DNA of 40,019 nucleotides from a virus. This document shows positions 1 to 5,927 of the stretch, in pieces. The stretch lies in the IMG/VR virus record IMGVR_UViG_3300025099_000049, positions 1 through 40,019 of that record. One strand, 5' to 3'. Numbering within the stretch: the first letter of the stretch is position 1; each line of letters starts with the position of its first letter. The notes below the pieces were generated by a model that ran no database searches, was not told the DNA's origin, and worked only from the letters and a program-made list of their open reading frames with translations. The position numbers and the translations under genes were made by a program.

Positions 1-30
1 TACAGGGTGTTGCGTTGCCAAGCATACGGC

Positions 31-156
31 TAAACATTATGTGCTTGACCATTCTTGCCGCTGTAAAATGAAAAAAAGTCAGCAACCCACGCCCCAAAAT
101 CCGGGCCGTCTCTCGTAATAGAACTCGCACACGTAAAATTCCCATTTTTCATTTCC
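31..156. repeat. terminal direct repeat, left copy
   Basis: These 126 bases are identical to 39894-40019. This shows either that the contig is circular or that the virion DNA has a short direct terminal repeat like those of T7-like phages. The outer 30 bases (1-30) also align without gaps to 39864-39893 but match at only about 20 of 30 positions, so the two ends are not a simple duplicate of one molecule. The repeat lies in a mostly non-coding interval between the leftward genes 39506-39811 and 210-410. Confidence 0.9.
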
Positions 157-209
157 GTCGGACGTTTAATAATGCCACGCTGTAATCCTACCATTCACTC
201 ATAAGTATT

Positions 210-410
210 TCAACGCGACTCGTTCTCCAGCTCGTCCTGCCCTTGATCCTCTTCTAACTCGTCTTTGGCGATGCTTGAGCAGCGCAGCCGCACCGTAGGA
301 GGATACACGATACTGAAAGTCCCGCATTGATTTAAGAGAGTTGGCTTATCGACAGGTATGTGAAGGAGAATATCGGCGCTGCATTGTCTAGGGATTGCTT
401 CAGAGGACAT
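210..410 (-). CDS. small hypothetical protein (66 aa)
   Basis: This ORF starts at ATG 408-410 and ends with an acidic, glutamine- and glutamate-rich tail. I do not recognise the family. It has no membrane segment and no clear domain. No strong Shine-Dalgarno sequence is seen upstream, but an AT-rich zone with a 16-bp palindrome (466-481) lies about 60 bases ahead and could be its control region. In a circular map it follows the leftward gene 39506-39811 across the terminal repeat, so it may be part of the same accessory block. It is called because no better frame exists here and the composition looks protein-like; a chance ORF remains possible. Confidence 0.45.
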   Translation of the reverse strand: MSSEAIPRQCSADILLHIPVDKPTLLNQCGTFSIVYPPTVRLRCSSIAKDELEEDQGQDELENESR

Positions 411-465
411 GCTTACTATCTAGTATATATATAAGGGATTTGCCAAGGAGGGGTTTACTAAGTAT

Positions 466-481
466 TTATAAGTACTTATAA
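466..481. promoter_or_regulatory. 16-bp perfect palindrome with adjoining direct repeat
   Basis: The bases read TTATAAGTACTTATAA, a perfect 16-bp palindrome. The preceding ten bases (461-470 region) form an imperfect direct copy of the same unit (AAGTATTTAT then AAGTACTTAT). Such an arrangement just upstream of the leftward gene 210-410 looks like an operator for a dimeric regulator, but the binding protein is unknown. Confidence 0.4.
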
Positions 482-519
482 GATTTGTTAGTTATATAGA
501 TTAGATTGGCGAATGTTTT

Positions 520-690
520 TAGCCTCGCAGAGCGATAACCCCGAAGGGCTAGTTCTGGAAGCAGAACAGACTCCTGGCCAGATATTTATATAATTTGTTA
601 GGACAACTTCAAAACATTTAAACCAAGTCGGCTAAAGCCTCCCTCCTGCTAAAGCAGGAGAACACTGATTGCTTTTTTCTGCGAAAAAAG
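520..690. other. structured intergenic region with several hairpins; possible non-coding RNA
   Basis: The stretch from 411 to 902 holds no convincing gene. Within it, inverted repeats are dense: TAGCC 520-524 with GGCTA 547-551; GTTCTG 552-557 with CAGAAC 562-567 around a GAAG tetraloop; the palindrome CTGGCCAG 574-581; GGC-TAAA-GCC 630-639; CTCCTGC-TAAA-GCAGGAG 643-660; and CTTTTTTC-TGC-GAAAAAAG 672-690. Two neighbouring hairpins share the same TAAA loop. I cannot assign an RNA family or a strand. It could be a small RNA, a leader, or remnant hairpin ends of a mobile element. Confidence 0.4.
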
Positions 691-843
691 AAAACATGTG
701 TTCGGTATATCCAAGCTATATACTTAACAATATATTAAATAATTATAATTAAGTCTTTAACTAATTCAATTATATCATATTTTCACTATTTTTTCAAGAG
801 TATTTTTACCTCTTTGTTTATAGTACGTTGTAGCGTTACACAC

Positions 844-921
844 GCCTGAGTATACTCAAAGTAAGGAGTAATAACTTTTCTTGAGGTATACCGTAATTTG
901 TTTTGAAACGAATACTCAGGC
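844..921 (+). promoter_or_regulatory. palindromic sites ahead of the late operon
   Basis: GAGTATACTC (848-857) is a perfect 10-bp palindrome. In addition GCCTGAGTAT (844-853) is the exact inverse of ATACTCAGGC (912-921), 58 bases away. They flank the start of the first rightward gene at 903. The AT-rich stretch 695-800 just before has TATAAT-like sequence at 744-749 but no clear -35 box. An operator controlling rightward transcription is the simplest reading. Confidence 0.4.
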
Positions 922-1136
922 TTGTCAGAGATGTGGCTCAACCGCGCCCAGAAGTTGTTCACGACGCGAATGAGTATTTGAAGTCTGATCCTCTCAACGG
1001 CGTTGGCATACCTAGCTCCTTCCCTGTCTTTGAAGAAGCTATGAATTCTTATTACTACGGCCCAGAAATTAAACGGACTCCTTACGATCGTACGATGGCA
1101 CAAATTGTCGATGGAATCGAGGCGAAAACACGTTGA
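903..1136 (+). CDS. hypothetical protein (77 aa), first gene of the rightward operon
   Basis: This soluble 77-residue protein has no recognised domain. The TTG start at 903 was chosen because the frame is closed by a stop at 894-896 and the next in-frame ATG lies past residue 45. A GAGG at 883-886 is too distant to be a good binding site, so the start is uncertain. The protein has a mixed charged composition typical of real coding sequence, and its end overlaps the next gene. A leftward 154-codon ORF covers the same DNA (786-1250) but looks like a shadow. Confidence 0.6.
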   Translation: MKRILRLVRDVAQPRPEVVHDANEYLKSDPLNGVGIPSSFPVFEEAMNSYYYGPEIKRTPYDRTMAQIVDGIEAKTR

Positions 1137-1404
1137 AGTTCCCGCCTGCGGTGCGGATATACCGCGGTGTCCCTGGGAGGGATGCGGCGGCAGCTTAGAG
1201 TTTTGGGAAGAGCAGATATTTGATAGCACGTTTTTGGCAATGGGCTGCACTAAATGCCCTGGCTTATGGTTTCGGTATGAAGATGCTGGCGAGTGGCTTT
1301 GCTCAATGAGTTACGTCGAGTGGAGGAGCCGTGTTCACAGACAAGAGTATCGAGTGGGGAATTTGGGAAGGCTGGGGGATGGATGTAGTTATTCGCCTGA
1401 TTGA
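1111..1404 (+). CDS. small zinc-binding-like protein (97 aa)
   Basis: The protein carries a cysteine pattern typical of a zinc knuckle: CPWEGCGG near residues 20-27, a later MGCTKCPG, and then an aromatic-rich WFRYEDAGEWLC segment. It resembles small phage zinc-ribbon proteins, but I cannot name a family. ATG 1111 is used; a TTG at 1105 is an alternative. It overlaps the preceding gene by 26 bases and the following one by 74 bases, indicating a tightly packed operon. No catalytic motif is visible. Confidence 0.6.
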   Translation: MESRRKHVEVPACGADIPRCPWEGCGGSLEFWEEQIFDSTFLAMGCTKCPGLWFRYEDAGEWLCSMSYVEWRSRVHRQEYRVGNLGRLGDGCSYSPD

Positions 1405-1468
1405 CCCAGAAGAAGAGCTGGCGAATTTTTTATTTGATTGCGAAGCGTTTTTTGAAGAGGACGAGTAA
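1331..1468 (+). CDS. acidic micro-protein (45 aa)
   Basis: This is a short ORF with GTG start at 1331 placed five bases after GGAGG (1322-1326), a good ribosome binding site. Its stop codon TAA (1466-1468) shares its last base with the ATG of the next gene, a typical coupled junction. The product is strongly acidic, with a DPEEE segment and a FFEEDE C-terminus, and has tryptophans near the N-terminus. It begins inside the preceding gene. The good start context and the coupling argue that it is translated; function is unknown. Confidence 0.6.
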   Translation: MFTDKSIEWGIWEGWGMDVVIRLIDPEEELANFLFDCEAFFEEDE

Positions 1469-1842
1469 TGACTCAGAAGAGAAAAGTTGGCCCAGGCGGT
1501 GGAGACTTTGCGCTTAACCCTAATCGGTTTAGCGGCGGCGGCGGTGGCAAGAGCATAGTCACTGGTAAGAAAAGCAGTGTCTCAAAGAAATCTAAAGAGA
1601 AACTTAAGGGAAAGAAAAAGGAAGCCCCAGAAAAACCAAAAACAAGTAAAAAGTTGGATGATCTGGTGAAGCGAATGAGTCGTCTTTACGGAGCGAAGGA
1701 GAAGTCGGAGAGAGAAGGCAAGATTGCGGCGCAAAAGAAGAAAGTTCAGGATGCTAAAGATAAAAAAGAGAACGAAAAAATTTGGCTCAAGAAACTGGAG
1801 AAGAGTCTATTGAAAGATAGTGCGTGGGATAGACGCAACTAA
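1468..1842 (+). CDS. lysine-rich hypothetical protein (124 aa)
   Basis: The N-terminus contains a glycine-rich patch (GGGGG near residue 23), followed by a highly basic, lysine-rich region with predicted coiled-coil character (KKSKEKLKGKKKE and later KKKVQDAKDKKENEK). No domain is recognised. The composition would suit binding to nucleic acid or a structural role, but this is inference. The start ATG overlaps the stop of the acidic micro-protein and its stop overlaps the endolysin start, so the three are probably co-translated. Confidence 0.65.
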   Translation: MTQKRKVGPGGGDFALNPNRFSGGGGGKSIVTGKKSSVSKKSKEKLKGKKKEAPEKPKTSKKLDDLVKRMSRLYGAKEKSEREGKIAAQKKKVQDAKDKKENEKIWLKKLEKSLLKDSAWDRRN

Positions 1843-2198
1843 TGACCTGGAATAACTTTAGCCGAGAAGAGTTTGCATGTAACTGCGGCTGCAACGCTAA
1901 CGATATTAAGGATGAGCTGGTAGACCGCTTGCAGATCGTAAGGGAAATGTACGGCAAGCCTATGCGTATCAACTCAGGCCATCGTTGCAAAAAGTCAAAT
2001 GGCAACGCTGGTTCATCTAGCACTAGCTCGCATCTCATAGGCGAAGCGGCTGACATAGGCTGCACTTGCTCTGGAGATAGGGATAAGTTGGTAGGTTTTT
2101 TAAGGACGCAATTTAATCGCATGGGTATTCACAAGCAGTTTATCCACGTTGATATTTCAGATGACAAGAAAGCATCGCCAGTTTTATGGGTGTACTGA
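1842..2198 (+). CDS. M15-family peptidoglycan peptidase (endolysin)
   Basis: This 118-residue protein matches the peptidase M15A/M15_3 family, zinc D-Ala-D-Ala carboxypeptidases or L,D-endopeptidases that cut peptide bridges in the cell wall. The zinc-binding motif is clear: SHLIGEAAD at residues 63-71 supplies H64 and D71, and IHVDI (101-105) supplies H102. RINSGHRC (42-49) is the usual beta-strand motif upstream. It has no signal peptide, so it should need a holin or other release route. Extra cysteines at the N-terminus (CNCGC) are typical of this phage subfamily. It heads the lysis block with holin-like and spanin genes downstream. Confidence 0.9.
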   Translation: MTWNNFSREEFACNCGCNANDIKDELVDRLQIVREMYGKPMRINSGHRCKKSNGNAGSSSTSSHLIGEAADIGCTCSGDRDKLVGFLRTQFNRMGIHKQFIHVDISDDKKASPVLWVY

Positions 2199-2474
2199 TT
2201 GGCAAAGCCAAAGCTAAAAGTTGAAGACCCTATTGTAGTCGAGTGGCGAGATGCTGCTGACTTGGGGGATGAAAGCTGGACAGATTTGAAGGACGCGTTG
2301 AAGGATACCAGGGACATGCCGGTAAGCACGATTGGCTATTACCTTGGCGAGACAGATCATAACTTGTGGATGTTTAGCAATATAGAGACTCGCGATAAAG
2401 CTAATAAAAGTATCACAGGAAGAATGCAGATTCCTTTGGGCTGCATTAAGAAAATAATTAAATTGAGGAAATGA
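2199..2474 (+). CDS. hypothetical protein (91 aa) in the lysis block
   Basis: The start is TTG at 2199, immediately after the endolysin stop, which implies translational coupling. The product is a small soluble protein with an acidic, tryptophan-containing first half (VEWRDAADLGDESW) and a C-terminus rich in isoleucine and lysine (CIKKIIKLRK). I believe related small proteins occur in uncultured aquatic phages, but no function is established. No membrane span is visible, so it is unlikely to be the holin itself. Confidence 0.65.
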   Translation: MAKPKLKVEDPIVVEWRDAADLGDESWTDLKDALKDTRDMPVSTIGYYLGETDHNLWMFSNIETRDKANKSITGRMQIPLGCIKKIIKLRK

Positions 2475-2475
2475 A

Positions 2476-2685
2476 ATGGAGATGCTGACAGGTTTGCTTA
2501 ACGACAACATGGCAGTGACTTGCGTAGCTTTTATGATTGCGCTTGCCAATATGGTGACTGCGGTTATGCCTTCTGTTAAAGGTAACGAAGTTTACGACAC
2601 GATCATGCGCGTATTGAACTGGGCTTCTTTGAATGTTGGTAAGAACAGAAACAGCGATGATCCAGAGCAACCAACGAAGAAATAG
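2476..2685 (+). CDS. small membrane protein, possible holin
   Basis: This 69-residue protein has a hydrophobic segment at about residues 12-31 (MAVTCVAFMIALANMVTAV), a second mildly hydrophobic helix, and a charged hydrophilic tail (NRNSDDPEQPTKK). Size, charged tail and position between the endolysin and the spanins fit a holin that permeabilises the inner membrane. Start ATG 2476 has GAGGA seven bases upstream. Holins lack conserved sequence, so the call rests on topology and context. Confidence 0.55.
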   Translation: MEMLTGLLNDNMAVTCVAFMIALANMVTAVMPSVKGNEVYDTIMRVLNWASLNVGKNRNSDDPEQPTKK

Positions 2686-2687
2686 GT

Positions 2688-3098
2688 TTGCCTTACAAGT
2701 CTAAAGCGGATCGGAAGCGAGTAAGTGATGCTTATTATCAGGCTCACACAGAAGAAGTGAAAGCAAATACTCGCCTTTGGAGACAGCGCAATCCTGTAAA
2801 TGTTTTTAGGAACCGCATTAAGAGAAACGCTAAGAGAGCAGGAGTAGAGTTTGACTTGGACTTGGAGTGGTTTAAAGAGCGTATGGAACGAGGAGTTTGC
2901 GAAGCAACGGGATTGCCGTTTGTGGATTCCGATAAGCCAATGGCTCCTTTTACACAAAGTGTAGATCGCACTGACCCTGGTAAGGGCTACACAAAAGATA
3001 ATTGCAAGATGGTCATTTGGATTTACAACGCAGCAAAAGGCAGCAACTCACATGAAGATGTAATGATTATGGCGAGGTCTTTATGTATTCAATCTTAG
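2688..3098 (+). CDS. HNH / endonuclease VII-like protein (136 aa)
   Basis: The C-terminal half carries the pattern SVDRTDPGKGYTKDNC followed by MVIWIYNAAKG, which is typical of phage HNH-type nucleases where an S-x-D-R-x-D/N loop precedes the metal-binding part. The N-terminus is basic and resembles DNA-binding regions of these proteins (YKSKADRKRVSDAYY). The zinc-binding CxxC pairs of endonuclease VII are not present, and a clear catalytic H is not obvious, so activity is unproven. Start is TTG 2688. It sits inside the lysis block, and its end overlaps the i-spanin gene by 16 bases; it may be an inserted homing-like gene or a packaging-associated HNH nuclease. Confidence 0.65.
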   Translation: MPYKSKADRKRVSDAYYQAHTEEVKANTRLWRQRNPVNVFRNRIKRNAKRAGVEFDLDLEWFKERMERGVCEATGLPFVDSDKPMAPFTQSVDRTDPGKGYTKDNCKMVIWIYNAAKGSNSHEDVMIMARSLCIQS

Positions 3099-3301
3099 CA
3101 GTAATCGTATTAGGTGTAGGCGCAGTATTTTACTTTATTAGGATTGGCAAGAAGTTGCAGAAATCTTCTAGCCTTAAAGCAGCTTTAAATGTACACGGGA
3201 AAATCAATCGTGAGAAAGCAAAGCTTGAAGAAGAGTATAAGGAAAAATTGGCAAAGAAAAGTAAGGGTAATCCTCGCGATTTTTTTAACCGTCGGAATTA
3301 A
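3083..3301 (+). CDS. inner-membrane spanin (Rz-like)
   Basis: This is a 72-residue protein with one N-terminal transmembrane helix (residues 3-20, ILAVIVLGVGAVFYFI) followed by a charged, probably coiled-coil periplasmic part rich in lysine and glutamate. A second gene starts inside it in another frame and encodes a lipoprotein, exactly the arrangement of lambda Rz/Rz1. Spanins fuse inner and outer membranes as the last step of lysis in Gram-negative hosts. The protein is short for an i-spanin, but the topology and embedded partner make the call convincing. Confidence 0.75.
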   Translation: MYSILAVIVLGVGAVFYFIRIGKKLQKSSSLKAALNVHGKINREKAKLEEEYKEKLAKKSKGNPRDFFNRRN

Positions 3302-3497
3302 TGCCTGCTCGACTATGCCAGATAGTTTGAACCTGGCGTACCCGATTCGCCCCGCAGAGCCAACGCTTTATTTTAAAGATACTGGGCAGCATTGTTTGAA
3401 GGACGAGGAGCTGGATGAGTTATCCACTTACATTTTAGGTGTACAAAAATATCAGGACACGACTGAAGCTATTATTGATAGCGTTAATAGTCCCTAG
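3189..3497 (+). CDS. outer-membrane lipoprotein spanin (Rz1-like), overlapping the Rz-like gene
   Basis: A basic N-terminal region (KNWQRKVR) leads into a hydrophobic stretch (VILAIFLTVGIN) and a lipobox-like INAC, so the mature protein would begin at the cysteine and be lipid-anchored to the outer membrane. The mature part contains several prolines (YPIRPAEP), as in Rz1 proteins. Start could be ATG 3189 or the later TTG at 3225, both inside the Rz-like gene. It then extends almost 200 bases past the end of that gene, longer than lambda Rz1. Confidence 0.75.
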   Translation: MYTGKSIVRKQSLKKSIRKNWQRKVRVILAIFLTVGINACSTMPDSLNLAYPIRPAEPTLYFKDTGQHCLKDEELDELSTYILGVQKYQDTTEAIIDSVNSP

Positions 3498-4029
3498 TTT
3501 TTGCACAGGTACTCCGTTGACGGCTGGGCAAGTATACGAGCAATGGCGAATGGAAATGCCAGGGTTTATAGAGCCGCCAATGAAATACATGATCGGCTGG
3601 AGCATCAACGAAGTTCCGAGAAACGCAACGATTTACTACGACTTGGATGGCGACAAACGACCTGAGTTGGTATTTGCACATCCGATTATAGCTGAGAATC
3701 ATGCGCCTAAATGTAATGGAAGCAAGAGAGAAGAAGAGGAGTTTCATTTACTACTATCAACTTGCCCTTCTCCTCATGCAGTAGATTATTTTATTACCAG
3801 GCAATACTCGATGTTTCGGTTATTGAATGAAAAAGTCTGGTCAAGAATTTTTAGAATGGTAGGTGACAATGGACGACATGCTGAAAGGTGCAAGGCTGAT
3901 AGAAGAGAAAGTCAAAGCTTTACGCCTCGAACCATTAGAGAAATGCGTGGACAAGGCATCGAGCCAGAGTGTTCGGCAGCAGTTGATGACGACTTTCGAG
4001 CGCATCGGTGGCGAGCAGGCTTTCGCTGA
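3439..4029 (+). CDS. putative secreted hypothetical protein (up to 196 aa)
   Basis: The N-terminus looks like a signal peptide: basic start (KNIRTRLK) then a hydrophobic run LLLIALIVPSF. The body contains YYDLDGDKRPELVFAHP, a Dx(D/N)xD-type loop like those that bind calcium, and several cysteines. It begins (GTG 3439) inside the o-spanin gene. From about residue 144 onward it overlaps the small terminase gene in another frame, and that tail (rich in R, E, G and lacking hydrophobics) reads like a shadow translation. Either the overlap is real or a frameshift has extended an originally shorter protein. Periplasmic location is inference. Confidence 0.55.
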   Translation: MYKNIRTRLKLLLIALIVPSFCTGTPLTAGQVYEQWRMEMPGFIEPPMKYMIGWSINEVPRNATIYYDLDGDKRPELVFAHPIIAENHAPKCNGSKREEEEFHLLLSTCPSPHAVDYFITRQYSMFRLLNEKVWSRIFRMVGDNGRHAERCKADRRESQSFTPRTIREMRGQGIEPECSAAVDDDFRAHRWRAGFR

Positions 4030-4207
4030 GTTTGTCAAGAAGGACGATAGAAACAAAAGGGAGTTTTATAGTTGGTGGTCAAAACTAGCACCGAAGGAAG
4101 AAGGCAATGTCGGTACTCAAATTCAAATCAATGTCATAAATTATAATGGCGAAACTGACAATACCTTACAACTTCCAACCGCGCAAATACCAGATACCCC
4201 TCTTTAA
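3869..4207 (+). CDS. terminase small subunit (putative)
   Basis: This 112-residue, mostly helical protein lies directly upstream of and overlaps the large terminase by 62 bases, the standard place for the small subunit that recognises the packaging site. The middle contains a helix-rich segment (SVRQQLMTTFERIGGEQAFAEFVKKD) followed by KREFYSWWSKLAP, which resembles small terminase N-terminal DNA-binding and oligomerisation regions of podoviruses. ATG 3869 is used; a GTG at 3863 is the alternative. Identification rests mainly on position and style. Confidence 0.7.
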   Translation: MDDMLKGARLIEEKVKALRLEPLEKCVDKASSQSVRQQLMTTFERIGGEQAFAEFVKKDDRNKREFYSWWSKLAPKEEGNVGTQIQINVINYNGETDNTLQLPTAQIPDTPL

Positions 4208-5468
4208 AGCGTTTGACGCTGGAATAAAAAGAGGCGTGTGTTGCTGGCACAGACGCGCAGGAAAAGATAAATGCGGTCTTAACTTGTTCATCAGAGAAAT
4301 GTTCAAGCGCAAAGGCCAGTATTACCATTTGTTTCCAACCGCCCGACAGGCTCGCAAAGCTATATGGGACGGAATTGATAAAGACGGTCTGAAGGTGATG
4401 GATCATTTTCCGAAGGAGGTGATCGTATCTAAAAACGAGACTGATATGAAGATTACTCTTACTAACGGGAGTATCTATCAATTGGTCGGGACGGACATGG
4501 GCCTGGATTGGCTGGTCGGCACAAACCCTGTCGGCTTGCTCTTTAGTGAATATCCAATCATGTCACCTAAAGCGTGGGATTTTCTAAGACCTATTATCAG
4601 GGAGAACGATGGAATAGCGTTGTTTGTATATACGCCGCGTGGTCAGAATCACGGTCATCGAATGTTTGAGATGGCTCAAGAAAACGACCAGTGGTTTTGC
4701 TCGAAGCTTACGGTGGAAGATACGCGCCGTGATTCAGAAGGTGAAGATGGTTCAAGAGTTGTAACCGCAGATGATTTAGAAGAAGAGCGCCGCGAAGGCA
4801 TGGACGAGCAAATGATCCAGCAAGAGTATTACTGCTCTTTTCACGCGGCGATTCCAGGCGCTTACTTTGCTAAAGAAATGACTCGTATGGAAACAGACGG
4901 GCGAATCGGCAGAGTACCTTGGGAGCCGAAGTTAAGAACAAGTACATATTGGGATTTAGGAATAGATGACTCGATGTCAGTGGTCTTCGCTCAACAACAT
5001 GGTCAAGAGGTACGCATTATTGACTACTATGAGGCGAGTGGCGAAGGGCTGCCGCACTTCATCAGCGAGATTAAAAGTAAGCCGTATTCTTACGACAGCC
5101 ACAACGCCCCGTGGGACATAGAAGTACGGGAGTTAACGACAGGCAAAACTCGTAGGGAAACGGCGCGTAGTTTAGGCATTAACTTTCGAGTTGGAAAGAA
5201 AGTGAATAAGAAGGAAGAAGCGATTGAGCAGGCAAGGCAATTGCTAAGTCGTTGCTGGATGGATCGCAGGAAATGCGAAAGATTGATTGCATCACTTAGG
5301 AATTACCACAAAGAGTATGACGACAAGAATCAAGTGTTCAAGGCAAGGCCGGTGCATAACTGGGCAAGTCATGGCGCGGATTCATTTATGGAATTAGCTA
5401 TGAGCATCAGGCCAGAAAGAACAGAGCCGTTGCAAATGCAAGCAACTAACGTAGGAGATTTTATTTAA
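4146..5468 (+). CDS. terL: terminase large subunit
   Basis: This 440-residue packaging motor has ATPase and nuclease halves. The Walker A-like motif is HRRAGKDK (35-42), unusual as in other phage terminases, and the Walker B strand with catalytic acid is PVGLLFSEY (138-146, E145). YTPRG (172-176) is the usual coupling motif. The C-terminal nuclease shows acidic residues at D280 (YWDLGIDD), D327 (YDSHN) and D422 (ASHGADSFMELA), matching the RNase H-like fold. Length is normal for the family. It pumps DNA into the prohead through the portal at 5924-7597 and cuts the concatemer. The stop overlaps the next ATG. Confidence 0.95.
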   Translation: MAKLTIPYNFQPRKYQIPLFKAFDAGIKRGVCCWHRRAGKDKCGLNLFIREMFKRKGQYYHLFPTARQARKAIWDGIDKDGLKVMDHFPKEVIVSKNETDMKITLTNGSIYQLVGTDMGLDWLVGTNPVGLLFSEYPIMSPKAWDFLRPIIRENDGIALFVYTPRGQNHGHRMFEMAQENDQWFCSKLTVEDTRRDSEGEDGSRVVTADDLEEERREGMDEQMIQQEYYCSFHAAIPGAYFAKEMTRMETDGRIGRVPWEPKLRTSTYWDLGIDDSMSVVFAQQHGQEVRIIDYYEASGEGLPHFISEIKSKPYSYDSHNAPWDIEVRELTTGKTRRETARSLGINFRVGKKVNKKEEAIEQARQLLSRCWMDRRKCERLIASLRNYHKEYDDKNQVFKARPVHNWASHGADSFMELAMSIRPERTEPLQMQATNVGDFI

Positions 5469-5680
5469 TGGGCGCACCTTCACCACCCCCTCAAAAGGTC
5501 GAAACTACGACGGCTCCCGTAAAAGTGGCAAAGGCCGAGCCTATGTCTCAAAGTACTGAGGAGCGGCAAGCGAGAAATAAAAAAACGGGCAGAACTTCTT
5601 TAATTGTAAATCGGGGCGGCGCTCAAGGTTTGGGCGGCGGCGATGATAATGCTTCTATTAAGAAACGCACTTTAGGTTAG
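5468..5680 (+). CDS. small hypothetical protein with GRTSLI motif (70 aa)
   Basis: This is a proline-rich N-terminus (PSPPPQK) and a C-terminal part with GRTSLIVNRGGAQGL. The neighbouring gene at 5685-5927 contains the same motif as GRGSLITNKGGAAGL, so the two are tandem paralogues. Short proteins of this kind, carrying a GR-x-S/T-I/L-L motif, are often found between terminase and portal in podoviruses. Their role is not established; a link to head assembly or portal plugging is only suggested by location. Confidence 0.65.
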   Translation: MGAPSPPPQKVETTTAPVKVAKAEPMSQSTEERQARNKKTGRTSLIVNRGGAQGLGGGDDNASIKKRTLG

Positions 5681-5684
5681 CTAT

Positions 5685-5927
5685 ATGAATTTTTTAGATT
5701 TTATTGTTACTGGATGCTTTAGTTCTCCGTCATTGCCCCCTCTTCCCGAAGAGCCAGAAAAGTTGCCAGACGTAAATCAGTCGGATGAAGATAAGAAAGT
5801 ACGCATGGCAAGTCTTCAACAAAAGAAAAAAGGGCGTGGTTCACTTATTACCAATAAAGGCGGCGCGGCTGGGTTAGAAGGAGAAACGGACGAAGCTAAG
5901 AAAACTAAACTAGGTGGGTTCGGATGA
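5685..5927 (+). CDS. small hypothetical protein, paralogue of the preceding gene (80 aa)
   Basis: The N-terminus has a short hydrophobic part with a cysteine (FIVTGCFSSPSLPPLPEEPE) reminiscent of the SSPS/PP-rich starts of podovirus proteins upstream of the portal. The C-terminal half repeats the GRGSLITNKGGAAGL motif shared with 5468-5680 and then ends in lysine and glycine residues. Its stop codon TGA overlaps the ATG of the portal gene (ATGA), so translation is coupled to the portal. Function unknown. Confidence 0.65.
   Translation: MNFLDFIVTGCFSSPSLPPLPEEPEKLPDVNQSDEDKKVRMASLQQKKKGRGSLITNKGGAAGLEGETDEAKKTKLGGFG

Noticed and set aside
520-690. TnpB / IS200-IS605 remnant
   Set aside because: Hairpins resemble such ends, but no transposase coding or terminal pair was found, so it is reported only as a structured region.
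786-1250. Leftward 154-codon ORF at the start of the window
   Set aside because: It overlaps two rightward genes with better composition, coupled ends and operon context, so it is most likely a shadow frame.
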